Shown here piece after piece: positions 41,020-48,034 of a DNA stretch of 48,034 nucleotides. This stretch comes from Spyradocola merdavium (GTDB lineage Bacteria; Bacillota; Clostridia; Christensenellales; UBA1750). The DNA is taken from positions 1-48,034 of the forward strand of contig DVIM01000035.1 in the NCBI GenBank assembly GCA_018711265.1, given 5' to 3'. The notes under the pieces are model-generated. The model was not told the origin of the DNA. It searched no databases and saw only the letters and a program-made list of their open reading frames with translations. Every line of letters starts with the position of its first letter. Within the stretch, counting starts at the first letter, position 1. A program made the position numbers and the translations under genes.

Positions 41020-41377
41020 ACGCAGAGATCCAAAGCTGGAAGATGCCGTCCGGAGCGCGCTGCACGCCGCGCGCGCGCCCTCGCCCGAGGAAAGCAACGC
41101 CGTGAAGATCGCCCTCTACCGGCGCGAGGCAGAGGCGCGAAAGGGGCGCACGCTCTCCCTCTGGTACCTTCCGATGGCGGGGAACGCGCTCCTCTTTGCG
41201 CTGCTTGCGGCGGCTGCGCTCCTGGGGATTTCCGATCCCCTGCTGGCGCGCCTCCTGGCGGGGGCCTGCGCCTACGCCGCGCTGGCGGGCGCCGCGCTCA
41301 CGGCCGTCGGCGTGCGGCGCGGAAACCTCAAAGCGGAACTCTCCGTGCGGATGCGGAGAAAGGGGGCGGAGGCATGA
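41009..41377 (+). CDS. Two-helix membrane protein, putative anti-sigma factor
   Basis: A 122-residue protein. The cytosolic N-terminus (1-48) is charged and helical (DPKLEDAVRSALHAARAPSP then EESNAVKIALYRREAEARKG), comparable in size to anti-sigma domains; two membrane helices follow (about 53-72 and 75-97) with a basic C-terminal tail. No zinc-binding HxxxCxxC motif is present, so it is not a ZAS-type anti-sigma. It overlaps both the sigma gene and the next gene, and this coupling is the main reason for suggesting an anti-sigma role. Confidence 0.6.
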   Translation: MKSERRDPKLEDAVRSALHAARAPSPEESNAVKIALYRREAEARKGRTLSLWYLPMAGNALLFALLAAAALLGISDPLLARLLAGACAYAALAGAALTAVGVRRGNLKAELSVRMRRKGAEA

Positions 41378-42267
41378 ACCCGGTAAAGCGAGGCGCGCGC
41401 CTGGCGAGCTGCATCGCCGGGGCCGCGGGAATCGCCCTGCTGGCGCTGCAGCTCGCGCTGCTCTGGGCGGTCAGCGACGGATGGAGCGGCATCCGCGCAA
41501 GCCTTCCGCTCCTGGGCGCGGGGGCCCTTCTCTCCGCGCTGGCCTGCGCGGCGCTGTTTGCCGCCTGGGTCCGCGCGGACTGCAGGCGGCGGGGCGAGGA
41601 CGAAGTCCTGTGGCCGCTCGTCGTCGTGCTGACGACGCCCCTGATCGGCCTCTTGGTCTACTTTCTGCGCCGCGCCGAGGTGCGCCGCCCCTGCCCGGCC
41701 TGCGGGCACAAGGTCGGGCTGCGCGCAAAGTACTGCGAGGAGTGCGGCGCGCACATCGAACAACAGGAGGAATTGTCCATGACACCGTCTGCCGTTCCCC
41801 ATGGGAAACTGCTCATCGCCGGCTGCGTGAGCTTTGCGCTGCTGGTGGCCTGCCTGGGCGCGGGCATCGCCAGCGTAGCCGCCGGAACCAGCATCAATAC
41901 GGACGTGACCTCTCCCGAGCAGGTGTGGAACCTGGGCGTCATCCAGATGGACCGCAGCACGGTCCTGGGCGGCGTTTGGCGGCTCGAATTCGCGCGGGCG
42001 AGCGAAGGATTTGTGGCCGGGGAGAAGCTCGCCCTCTCCGACCCGTCTGCGCAGCAGCTCCACGCGCAGATCGCCTGCGGATCTGCGCCGGAGGGAACCT
42101 CCCTCGTGCTGTGGCTGGTGCAGGGCGACGTCGTCCAATCCGTGGACGTCACGCACCTGGAGGAGGAGCTGACGCTCCCGCTGGATGCGTTCCAGGCGGG
42201 CGAAATCTGGGTTCGCCTGCAGATCAACGGAGTGCAGAACTGCGGCAGCGAGATCTGCATCCGATGA
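41374..42267 (+). CDS. Membrane protein with zinc ribbon and extracytoplasmic C-terminal domain
   Basis: A 297-residue protein of no recognised family. Three hydrophobic helices (about 10-32, 43-66, 80-98) precede a zinc ribbon, CPACGHKVGLRAKYCEECGA (two C-x2-C pairs, about 107-125), then a fourth helix (about 145-170) and a 125-residue beta-rich domain containing VWRLEFARASEGFVAGEKLA and two Cys near the end (NCGSEIC). The zinc ribbon is probably cytoplasmic and the last domain outside. It starts within the stop of the previous gene (ATGA). It could sense a cell-envelope cue for the sigma factor, which is inference. Confidence 0.65.
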   Translation: MNPVKRGARLASCIAGAAGIALLALQLALLWAVSDGWSGIRASLPLLGAGALLSALACAALFAAWVRADCRRRGEDEVLWPLVVVLTTPLIGLLVYFLRRAEVRRPCPACGHKVGLRAKYCEECGAHIEQQEELSMTPSAVPHGKLLIAGCVSFALLVACLGAGIASVAAGTSINTDVTSPEQVWNLGVIQMDRSTVLGGVWRLEFARASEGFVAGEKLALSDPSAQQLHAQIACGSAPEGTSLVLWLVQGDVVQSVDVTHLEEELTLPLDAFQAGEIWVRLQINGVQNCGSEICIR

Positions 42268-42273
42268 AAAAAT

Positions 42274-42305
42274 GCGGCCGGGACGTCTGTCCCGGCCGCG
42301 CGTCA
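42274..42305. terminator. Terminator between the sigma operon and the histidine kinase gene
   Basis: Perfect 11-base-pair stem (42274-42284 with 42289-42299) with a 4-base loop, preceded by an A-run that gives a U-tract on the minus strand. It lies between convergent genes. Confidence 0.75.
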
Positions 42306-43679
42306 TTTGGGAAAGGTGAATGCAAAGGCAGAACCCTTGCCGGGCGCGCTGTCGACGGAGATCGTGCCGCCGTGCGCCTCGACGATCCAGCGGACCATGG
42401 GCAGCCCTAGCCCGGCGCCGCTGCGGCTGGCCGTGCGCGAGGGATCCACCTGGTAGAAGCGGTTCCAAATCTTGGGGAGGTGCTCGGCGGCGATGCCGAT
42501 GCCGTCGTCGCGCACGCAGCCCTCCACGGCGCCCTCCGCGTCGCGGAGCGTCACCCAGATGTTGCCGCCCTCCCGGCCGTAGGAGATGGCGTTCTGCACG
42601 AGGTTCATGAACAGGCGCATCATCATCGTCTCGTCCGCGCGCAGCAGCACGTTGGGCGCGATCTCCGCGTGCAGGGCGATGTTCCGCGCCGCCGCCGCGT
42701 CCGCCTGCTCCTCGCAGATGATCTCGGCCAGCTCGCTCAGGTTCAGGGTCTCCATGTGCAGGCTCTGGCGGCCGCTGTCCGTGCGGGCCAGGGTCAGCAG
42801 CTGCGCGATCAGCGTGGACATCTTGCGCGCCTGCGCGGCGACCACCTGCAGGGCCGAGCGGCGCTCCGCGTCCTCCGCGTCCTCGCTCAGGGCGAACTCG
42901 CACTGGGAGAGGATGACCGAGACCGGCGTTCGCAGCTCGTGCGAGACGTCGGAGGTGAACTGCTTTTCGCTCTCAAAGGCGGATTGCAGCTTGTCCATCA
43001 TGCGGTCGAAGGTGTGCGCCAGGCGGTGGACCTCGTCCTCGCCCGGGCCCATGCGGATGCGCTGCGTCAGGTCGCTGCCCTGGCTGATGCGCTGGGCCGT
43101 ATCCGTCACGTCCTGCAGGGGGCCGAGCGTGCGCCGCGTGATGGAGTAGCCGCCCAGGGCCACCAGCAGCACAAAGAAGGGGAGCAGGATCAGCGCCAGG
43201 CGCACCACGGCGTGCAGACCGGCGTCCGCCTCCGCCTGGGAGACGACGCCCCGCACCCAGAGGTTTCCATACCCGGGGATGGCGCGGCAGGTGTCGTAGA
43301 CGTACCACACGCCCGCATCCGTCTCCACCTGCTGGATCTCGTCCATGATGAGCAGCGGCGCGCCGTTGAAGTTCGCGGGGATGCGCCCGTAGACCAGGTT
43401 CCCCTGGCTGTCGTAGACCGAGAGGCTGATGCCGCTGCCCAGGTGATTGATGTCGTCGTCAAAGGTGAGCACGCCGTCCTCGTACTCGATTTCGTAAAAG
43501 CTGCGCTCCACCGTGTCCTGCAGGCGCAGGCGCGCCTCCGAGATCATCTGGTTGGAGCTGAGCCGGAACAGCAGGAACAGCACCGCGACGACCAGCACCG
43601 TCATCAGGATCGTGTACCAGAGCGTGATGCGCCAGCGGATGGGAACCCGGCGCAGGGGAAAGCGCGCGCCCCGGCTCAT
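42303..43679 (-). CDS. Sensor histidine kinase, HAMP type
   Basis: A 458-residue membrane kinase. Helix 1 (about 13-36) and helix 2 (about 167-187) flank an extracytoplasmic sensor of about 130 residues containing DDINHLGSGISLSVYDSQGN and VWYVYDTCRAIPGYGNLWVR. A HAMP domain follows (RRTLGPLQDVTDTAQRISQG), then the phospho-acceptor box DVSHELRTPVSVIL (His about 250), the N box MNLVQNAISYGREGG, and the ATP-lid boxes VRDDGIGIAAEHLP and GAGLGLPMVRWIVEAHGG. It overlaps the response regulator gene by 4 bases. The sensed signal is unknown. Confidence 0.94.
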   Translation of the reverse strand: MSRGARFPLRRVPIRWRITLWYTILMTVLVVAVLFLLFRLSSNQMISEARLRLQDTVERSFYEIEYEDGVLTFDDDINHLGSGISLSVYDSQGNLVYGRIPANFNGAPLLIMDEIQQVETDAGVWYVYDTCRAIPGYGNLWVRGVVSQAEADAGLHAVVRLALILLPFFVLLVALGGYSITRRTLGPLQDVTDTAQRISQGSDLTQRIRMGPGEDEVHRLAHTFDRMMDKLQSAFESEKQFTSDVSHELRTPVSVILSQCEFALSEDAEDAERRSALQVVAAQARKMSTLIAQLLTLARTDSGRQSLHMETLNLSELAEIICEEQADAAAARNIALHAEIAPNVLLRADETMMMRLFMNLVQNAISYGREGGNIWVTLRDAEGAVEGCVRDDGIGIAAEHLPKIWNRFYQVDPSRTASRSGAGLGLPMVRWIVEAHGGTISVDSAPGKGSAFAFTFPK

Positions 43680-44350
43680 GGCTGCTCCCGCAGGACGTAG
43701 CCCGCGCCGCGCACGGTGTGGATGAGCTTGGGCGAAAACCCGTCGTCGATCTTCCTGCGCAGATAGCGGATGTAGACGTCCACGACGTTGGAACCGCCCG
43801 CATAGTCGTAGTTCCAGATGTGCTGCTCGATCTTGTCGCGGGACAGGACGACGCCCTGGTTGCGGATCAGGTACTCCAGGATGGAGAACTCCTTGGAGGA
43901 GAGCGTGATCTCCACGTCCCCGCGGCGGGCGGTGCGCGCGTCGCAGTCCACCGTCAGGTCCGCAAGGCGGTAGCAGTTGTCCGCGCGGCCGGCGTCGCGC
44001 CGGAGCAGCGCCCGGACCCGCGCCAGCAGCTCCTCCAGCGCAAAGGGCTTGACCAGGTAATCGTCCGCGCCGGAATCCAGGCCCTTGACGCGGTCGGAGA
44101 CGCCGTCGCGCGCGGTGAGCAGCAGCACCGGCACGCGGCTGCCCCGCGCGCGAAGGCGCGAGAGCACCGTGAGCCCGTCCACGCGCGGCATCATGATGTC
44201 CAGGATCACCGCGTCGTACTCCGCCGCGGCCAGGCAGTCCAGCGCCTCTTCCCCGTCAAAGCAGCTGTCCACGCTGTAGTGGTTTTTGAGGAGCGTCCGG
44301 GTGACGACCTCGTTGAGGTCCCGTTCGTCCTCCGCATAAAGCAGTCGCAT
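43676..44350 (-). CDS. OmpR/PhoB-family response regulator
   Basis: A 224-residue DNA-binding regulator. Receiver domain: RLLYAEDERDLNEVVTR (acidic pocket), AVILDIMMPRVDGL with the phospho-Asp (about 51), LLLTAR and DDYLVKPFALEELL with the conserved Lys (about 101). C-terminal winged helix: EITLSSKEFSILEYLIRNQG, VVLSRDKIEQHIWNYDYAGG and NVVDVYIRYLRRKIDDGF, which is the CiaR/CusR-like pattern. It is encoded first and overlaps the kinase gene by four bases (ATGA). Targets are unknown. Start ATG 44350 follows GGAGG. Confidence 0.95.
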   Translation of the reverse strand: MRLLYAEDERDLNEVVTRTLLKNHYSVDSCFDGEEALDCLAAAEYDAVILDIMMPRVDGLTVLSRLRARGSRVPVLLLTARDGVSDRVKGLDSGADDYLVKPFALEELLARVRALLRRDAGRADNCYRLADLTVDCDARTARRGDVEITLSSKEFSILEYLIRNQGVVLSRDKIEQHIWNYDYAGGSNVVDVYIRYLRRKIDDGFSPKLIHTVRGAGYVLREQP

Positions 44351-44488
44351 GCAGTCTTCCTCCTTCGCTTCCCTCTCTATATTCTACGGCCGGGAGATGA
44401 ACCCTGCATTAAGAAACGGGCGGGGCGGCGCATTTTTTGCATACATCCCCGCAAATGGAGAAAACTAGGGGCAAAGGAGGAATGTGCA

Positions 44489-44917
44489 GTGGGTTTTGTG
44501 TTTGCGATTCTCGCCGGCGCGGCCATGAGCGTGCAGGGCGTGATGAACACCCGGCTCTCGGAGAAGCTGGGGCTCTACGAGTCCAACGCGTGGGTGCAGG
44601 GAACGGCGTTCGCCCTGTCGCTGCTGGCGATGTGGATCTGGGGCAAGGGCAGCTTCCGCGAGCTCGGGCAGACGCCCAAGGTCTACCTGCTGGGCGGCGT
44701 GCTGGGCCTTGTGATCACGCTCACGGTCATGCTGGCCATCGGCCGCCTCTCCCCGACGGTCGCCATCTCGACCATCCTCATCGCCCAGCTCCTCGTCGCG
44801 GCCATCATCGACGCCTTCGGGTGGCTCGGCGCGGAGCGGGTCGCCTTCCACTGGAATAAATTCGCGGGAATGGCGCTGATGATCGGGGGCGTGGTGCTCT
44901 TTAAGCTCCGGCTTTAG
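44489..44917 (+). CDS. DMT-family membrane protein (YdcZ/DUF606 type)
   Basis: A 142-residue membrane protein with about five helices, a half-size member of the drug/metabolite transporter superfamily that works as a dimer. Landmarks: FVFAILAGAAMSVQGVMNTR at the N-terminus (the QG-x-N-x-L/R pattern of the family), YLLGGVLGLVITLTVMLAIG, and FHWNKFAGMALMIGGVVLFK at the end. It starts at GTG 44489, 8 bases after GGAGG. Substrate unknown. Its 3' end abuts a truncated helix-turn-helix gene on the opposite strand. Confidence 0.87.
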   Translation: MGFVFAILAGAAMSVQGVMNTRLSEKLGLYESNAWVQGTAFALSLLAMWIWGKGSFRELGQTPKVYLLGGVLGLVITLTVMLAIGRLSPTVAISTILIAQLLVAAIIDAFGWLGAERVAFHWNKFAGMALMIGGVVLFKLRL

Positions 44918-45067
44918 GCAGCTGCGCAGGGTGGGGGAGGTGTGCCTGCGCACGATTTCACCGAAGTAGCGCGGGCTGATGCGGCAGCGCTCCGCGACCT
45001 CCTCGTAGCTGAGGCTGCGCGCTGCGCAGAAGCGAAGCAATGCTGCGGAAAGGTTGTCCAAAAACAT
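44918..45067 (-). pseudogene. Helix-turn-helix regulator, 3'-truncated
   Basis: From ATG 45067 (GAGGAGAT upstream) the frame gives about 50 residues: MFLDNLSAALLRFCAARSLS then YEEVAERCRISPRYFGEIVR and RHTSPTL. This is the first part of a Clostridial XRE/Cro-like HTH protein, which normally continues past SPT with a leucine-rich helix to about 70-90 residues. Here the match ends close to the DMT stop codon (44917) and the frame runs on antisense through the whole DMT gene to 44465, giving a composition unlike a protein. I read it as a gene truncated by a rearrangement that joined the DMT gene to it. Confidence 0.65.
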
Positions 45068-45179
45068 CGAATCTCCTCGCTTTTTGCAGTATGATGATTT
45101 TAGGATAGAGAACCCGGCCCCTTCCATCAAGGAAGGATGCTGCTGAAGTGGCGAGGGCCGCAGCCGAAAATATATAGAA

Positions 45180-45213
45180 AAACCCCCTGAAAACCTTTGT
45201 TTTCAGGGGGTTT
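45180..45213 (-). terminator. Terminator of the tRNA-Arg gene
   Basis: 15-base-pair stem (45180-45194 with 45199-45213), 4-base loop, then TTTCTATATA on the minus strand, starting 4 bases after the CCA end. Confidence 0.9.
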
Positions 45214-45217
45214 CCTT

Positions 45218-45294
45218 TGGCGAGCCCGGAGGGATTCGAACCCACGACCTTTTGATTCGTAGTCAAACACTCTATCCAGCTGAGCTACGAGCTC
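45218..45294 (-). tRNA. tRNA-Arg, anticodon ACG
   Basis: 77 bases including an encoded CCA. On the minus strand the acceptor arm GAGCTCG pairs with CGGGCTC (one G-U), the discriminator is G, and CCA follows. The D arm has GCTCAGCTGGATAGAGT, the anticodon stem TTTGA/TCAAA encloses CTACGAA (anticodon ACG, read as ICG), and the T arm is GTGGGTTCGAATCCCTC. Confidence 0.97.
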
Positions 45295-45321
45295 ATGTGC
45301 CGCACTCCTTAGTGCCATATT

Positions 45322-45350
45322 ACTATACATCATTCCCCCGGATTTGTCAA
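45322..45350 (-). promoter_or_regulatory. Promoter of tRNA-Arg
   Basis: Minus strand TTGACA (45345-45350), 17-base spacer, TATAGT (45322-45327), about 28 bases before the mature 5' end. Confidence 0.88.
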
Positions 45351-45398
45351 CGGCTTTTTTTCGGGAAGATGCGTTAAGAAATGATGAACGCCGCGCGG

Positions 45399-45427
45399 TT
45401 GCAAAGGGCGGGCAAAGATGGTATCAT
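45399..45427 (+). promoter_or_regulatory. Promoter of manA-rsmF
   Basis: TTGCAA (45399-45404), 17-base spacer, TATCAT (45422-45427), about 50 bases before manA. Confidence 0.65.
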
Positions 45428-45478
45428 GAGTCTCAGCAGGAATCGACGGGAAATGCGGAATGGGGAGGAATGGGATTT

Positions 45479-46462
45479 ATGCTGAAACCACTCTTTATGG
45501 AACCCTACTTCAACATCAAGGATTGGGGAGGAACGCGCCTGGCCAGCGTCTACGGCAAGCGGATTCCCTCCGACCACACGGGCGAGAGCTGGGAGGTCTC
45601 CGCGCACCCGATGGGCGTCTCCCGCTGCGAGGGGAAGACCCTGCCCGAGTGGATCGACGAATACGGCGCGGCGCTCTGCGGCACCGAGGTGCAGGGCGAG
45701 TTTCCCCTGCTCATCAAGCTCATCGACGCGCGGGAGTGGCTCTCCGTCCAGGTGCATCCGGACGACGCATACGCCCAGCGCGTGGAGGGCGATCCCTATG
45801 GAAAGACGGAAGCCTGGGTCGTGCTGGACTGCGATCCCGGCGCGCAGCTCATCTTCGGCATCGACTGCGACGTGGAGACCCTGCGCCGCGAGATCCCGGA
45901 GGGGCGCCTGGAGCAGCACCTGAAGAAGGTGGACGTCCAGGTCGGGGACGTGCTCTACATCCCCGCGGGCACCGTGCACGCCATCGGCGCCAACATGCTC
46001 ATCTATGAGGTGCAGCAGTCCTCGGACCGCACCTACCGCCTCTACGCCTGGGGACGGAACGCGGAGCTGCACATCGAAAAGTCGCTGGACGTCATCGACC
46101 CCAAGCAGGGCGGCAAGCCCATCGCGGGCGTCCCGATCGAGGTCGAGGGCGGCCTGCGCGAGATGCTGATCCTCGACCCGTGCTTTGCGCTGGAGCGGCT
46201 CACCGCCGCGGGCCGCATGAACCTGGAAACGGACGGCACGCGCTTTTACGCGTACACGGCGGTCTCGGAGGGCAAGGTCGTCTGGGAGGGCGGCGAGCGC
46301 GCCTACCGCGCGGGCGACAGCTTCCTGATCCCGGCCTCCCTCGGCAAGTACGCGCTGGAGGGCGGCGTGCTCTACCGTTCCTATTATCCCAACGTGAAAA
46401 AGAGCGAAGCGGAGCTTGCCGCGCTGGGCGTCGACCTTGCGCGCGTGGGCGGAAAGCGCTGA
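45479..46462 (+). CDS. manA: Mannose-6-phosphate isomerase, class I (short type)
   Basis: A 327-residue zinc enzyme interconverting mannose 6-phosphate and fructose 6-phosphate. Zinc ligands sit in LSVQVHPDDAYAQ (Gln and His), GKTEAWVVLDCD (Glu) and GTVHAIGANMLIYEVQQSSD (His), followed by the substrate-site RTYRLYAWGR. The length matches Bacillus-type ManA rather than the longer E. coli form. Two ATGs are 9 bases apart; the one at 45479 lies 10 bases from GGGGAGG whereas 45470 is only one base away, so MLKPLFMEPYFNIKDWGG is chosen. It is 13 bases before the methyltransferase gene and shares its transcript. Confidence 0.94.
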   Translation: MLKPLFMEPYFNIKDWGGTRLASVYGKRIPSDHTGESWEVSAHPMGVSRCEGKTLPEWIDEYGAALCGTEVQGEFPLLIKLIDAREWLSVQVHPDDAYAQRVEGDPYGKTEAWVVLDCDPGAQLIFGIDCDVETLRREIPEGRLEQHLKKVDVQVGDVLYIPAGTVHAIGANMLIYEVQQSSDRTYRLYAWGRNAELHIEKSLDVIDPKQGGKPIAGVPIEVEGGLREMLILDPCFALERLTAAGRMNLETDGTRFYAYTAVSEGKVVWEGGERAYRAGDSFLIPASLGKYALEGGVLYRSYYPNVKKSEAELAALGVDLARVGGKR

Positions 46463-46475
46463 CGGAGGAGAGGCC

Positions 46476-47765
46476 ATGAAGCTGCCAGAGGCGTTTATTC
46501 GGCAGATGCAGGGAGAGCTGGGCGCGCAAGCGCCCGCTTTCTTTTCTACCTATGAAGAGGAGGGCATGGCCGGCCTGCGCGTCAGCCTGCGCCGCGGCTG
46601 GACGCCGCCCGAGGACTTTGCGCCGGTGCCCTGGTGCCCCGCGGGATTCTACGTTCCCCAGGGGCTGCGCATGGGCAAGGAGCCGCTGCACGCGACCGGG
46701 GCCTACTATTTGCAGGAGCCCTCGGCCATGGCGCCGGCCGCGGCGCTCGGCGTGCGGCCCGGCATGCGCGTGCTGGACCTGTGCGCCGCGCCGGGCGGGA
46801 AGAGTACGCAGATCTCCGACCTGCTCGGCGGGCAGGGGATTCTCGTGGCCAACGAGATCCACCCCGCCCGCGCGCGCATCCTATTGGAAAACATCGAGCG
46901 CATGGGCGTGCCGAACGCGGTCGTCTGCAATGAGACGCCCGCGCGCATCGCCGCGCACTTTGGCCCCTGGTTTGACGCGGTGCTCGTGGACGCGCCCTGC
47001 TCCGGAGAGGGCATGTTCCGGCGCGACCCGGAGGCCGTGGCGCAGTGGTCCGCCGAAGCGCCCGCGCGCTGCCACGAGCGGCAGATGGAGATCCTGGAGG
47101 AAGCGGCGCGCTGCCTGCGCGGCGGCGGAACGCTGGTCTACTCCACCTGCACGTTCAACCGCGTGGAGAACGAGGGGACGATCGAATCGTTTCTGCGCCG
47201 GCACCCGGAGTTCTCGCTCGATCCGGAGCTCGCGCTGCCCGGAATCCCCTGCCAGGGCGGCATGGCGCACCTGTATCCGCACCAGGTGCGCGGGGAGGGG
47301 CACTTCCTGGCCCGCCTGCGGAAACGCGGCGAGGAGCGCGCAGAGCTCGCCGAGCTCCCGGTGGACAAGGGGGAGGCGCGCTGGGAGGCCTTTGCCCGGG
47401 AGGCGCTTCGGGAGGCCGCGCCCCGGCGCCTGCGCGCCCAGGGGGAGTGGCTCTACGCCATTCCCGAGGGAATGCCCGACGTGCGGGGGTTGAACGTGCT
47501 GCGCGCAGGCGTGCAGCTGGGACGGCTCGCGAAGGGGCGGCTGGAGCCCGCGCACGCGCTGGCCCTTTCCCTCGCGCCCGGAGAGGCGAAGGAGGAGCGG
47601 GAGCTCTCGCGCGAAGAGGCCCTGCGCTACCTCGGCGGCGAGGTGCTAGAGGGAGAAATGCGGGGTTGGGGCGTCCTGCGCTGCCAGCGCTGCGCGCTCG
47701 GATGGGGAAAGGGAAGCGGCGGACAGATCAAGAACCACTACCCCAAGGGACTGCGCTGGCGGTGA
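46476..47765 (+). CDS. rsmF: NSUN/RsmF-type rRNA (cytosine-C5)-methyltransferase
   Basis: A 429-residue SAM-dependent enzyme making m5C in rRNA. SAM motif I: MRVLDLCAAPGGKSTQISDL; motif IV: AVLVDAPCSGEGMFRRDP with one catalytic-pathway Cys; motif VI: LVYSTCTFNRVENEG with the second. An N-terminal RNA-binding region (about 1-85) precedes the Rossmann fold, and the C-terminal third (about 290-429), ending GWGKGSGGQIKNHYPKGLRW, matches the RsmF pre-PUA/PUA-like extension of Firmicutes. The ATG at 46476 follows GGAGGAGAGG. The exact rRNA position cannot be inferred. Confidence 0.92.
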   Translation: MKLPEAFIRQMQGELGAQAPAFFSTYEEEGMAGLRVSLRRGWTPPEDFAPVPWCPAGFYVPQGLRMGKEPLHATGAYYLQEPSAMAPAAALGVRPGMRVLDLCAAPGGKSTQISDLLGGQGILVANEIHPARARILLENIERMGVPNAVVCNETPARIAAHFGPWFDAVLVDAPCSGEGMFRRDPEAVAQWSAEAPARCHERQMEILEEAARCLRGGGTLVYSTCTFNRVENEGTIESFLRRHPEFSLDPELALPGIPCQGGMAHLYPHQVRGEGHFLARLRKRGEERAELAELPVDKGEARWEAFAREALREAAPRRLRAQGEWLYAIPEGMPDVRGLNVLRAGVQLGRLAKGRLEPAHALALSLAPGEAKEERELSREEALRYLGGEVLEGEMRGWGVLRCQRCALGWGKGSGGQIKNHYPKGLRWR

Positions 47766-48034
47766 AATCCGAACAATAGATTGATGCGCACATGCAATCT
47801 TGGACTGTTTTTGGACGAGAAGCATGTAAATTCGCTGAATCGTTCGGGAAAATGAAAAAGTTCTATTTTTTGTCAAAAAACTTTCGAAAAGGTGTTGACA
47901 GGGAGAGAGGAGTGTGGTAATATAACTAAGCTGTCAGCGAGAGATACGAACTGACGGCGGGGAACCTTGAAAACGATACATAAGAGGAAAAAGACAAGGC
48001 AAACGAGGAAGGTTTTGCGGCGGAAGCCGGAAAA
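47766..48034 (+). promoter_or_regulatory. Probable rRNA operon promoter and 16S leader
   Basis: TTGACA (47895-47900), exactly 17 bases, TAATAT (47918-47923), preceded by an AT-rich stretch (about 47845-47890) like an UP element. The leader contains GCTGTCAG...CTGACGGC pairing (about 47931-47959) and GGGGAACCTTGAAAACGATA, a sequence typical just upstream of 16S genes in Firmicutes, followed by AAGAGGAAAAAG. No 16S start is reached before the window ends. No gene is seen in this stretch. Confidence 0.75.

Noticed and set aside
45180..45294. Attachment site or mobile-element scar at tRNA-Arg
   Set aside because: No integrase gene or repeated tRNA 3' end is seen; the inverted repeat beside it is an ordinary terminator.

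Overview
The window is GC-rich, densely coded bacterial chromosome. It suggests a strictly anaerobic member of the Bacillota, class Clostridia, probably a gut-type lineage. The grounds are AGGAGG ribosome binding sites, sigma-A promoters with 17-base spacers, the ireB-ruvX-DUF1292 cluster, an FMN riboswitch on ribU, RNase Y, Rex, and a large set of heterodisulfide-reductase-type iron-sulfur proteins. The genus cannot be fixed from the sequence alone. I see no prophage, insertion sequence or CRISPR array.

Layout. 1-1.1 kb: 5' part of a ribulokinase gene on the minus strand. 1.2-1.9 kb: a DUF2089 regulator and a small membrane protein. 2-7.1 kb, minus strand: ireB-ruvX-DUF1292, an AI-2E/YtvI-type membrane protein, a 59-residue protein, a PRC-barrel protein, and the iron-sulfur assembly operon iscR-iscS-iscU. 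7.2-8.2 kb: FMN riboswitch plus riboflavin transporter ribU. 8.2-12 kb: glyA, a deformylase-like gene, a small unknown, a PadR operon (padR, HAAS-type membrane protein, lipoprotein) and a start-less VOC remnant. 12.1-14.5 kb: rpsB-tsf-pyrH. 14.6-22.4 kb: esterases, a FliB-type methylase, an NADP-type secondary alcohol dehydrogenase, a uridine-kinase-like protein, an MocA-type oxidoreductase and an M24 peptidase.

22.8-35.3 kb is the centrepiece: thirteen tightly packed co-directional genes. They are rex, a malate/lactate-type dehydrogenase carrying the malate-specific Arg, fumC, hdrB, hdrC, hdrA, an MvhD-like protein, three Flx-like subunits (two iron-sulfur proteins and an FAD/NAD diaphorase), a frdB-like subunit, frdA, a small three-helix membrane protein, and a NuoE-like [2Fe-2S] protein. 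That counts as fourteen if rex is included with the structural genes. Together they can convert oxaloacetate to malate, fumarate and succinate. They also place an HdrABC-Flx flavin-bifurcation apparatus next to a fumarate reductase that lacks a haem-cytochrome anchor and the covalent-flavin His. The simplest hypothesis is a soluble complex in which NADH reduces fumarate and ferredoxin together, under Rex control. This is inference from gene content and residues.

35.3-48 kb: a ThuA-domain protein, an orphan aconitase-family hydratase, RNase Y, an ECF sigma factor with two membrane partner genes, a two-component system, a DMT transporter whose 3' end abuts a truncated HTH gene, tRNA-Arg(ACG), mannose-6-phosphate isomerase, an NSUN-type rRNA methyltransferase, and finally a strong promoter and leader that look like the start of an rRNA operon whose 16S gene lies beyond the window.
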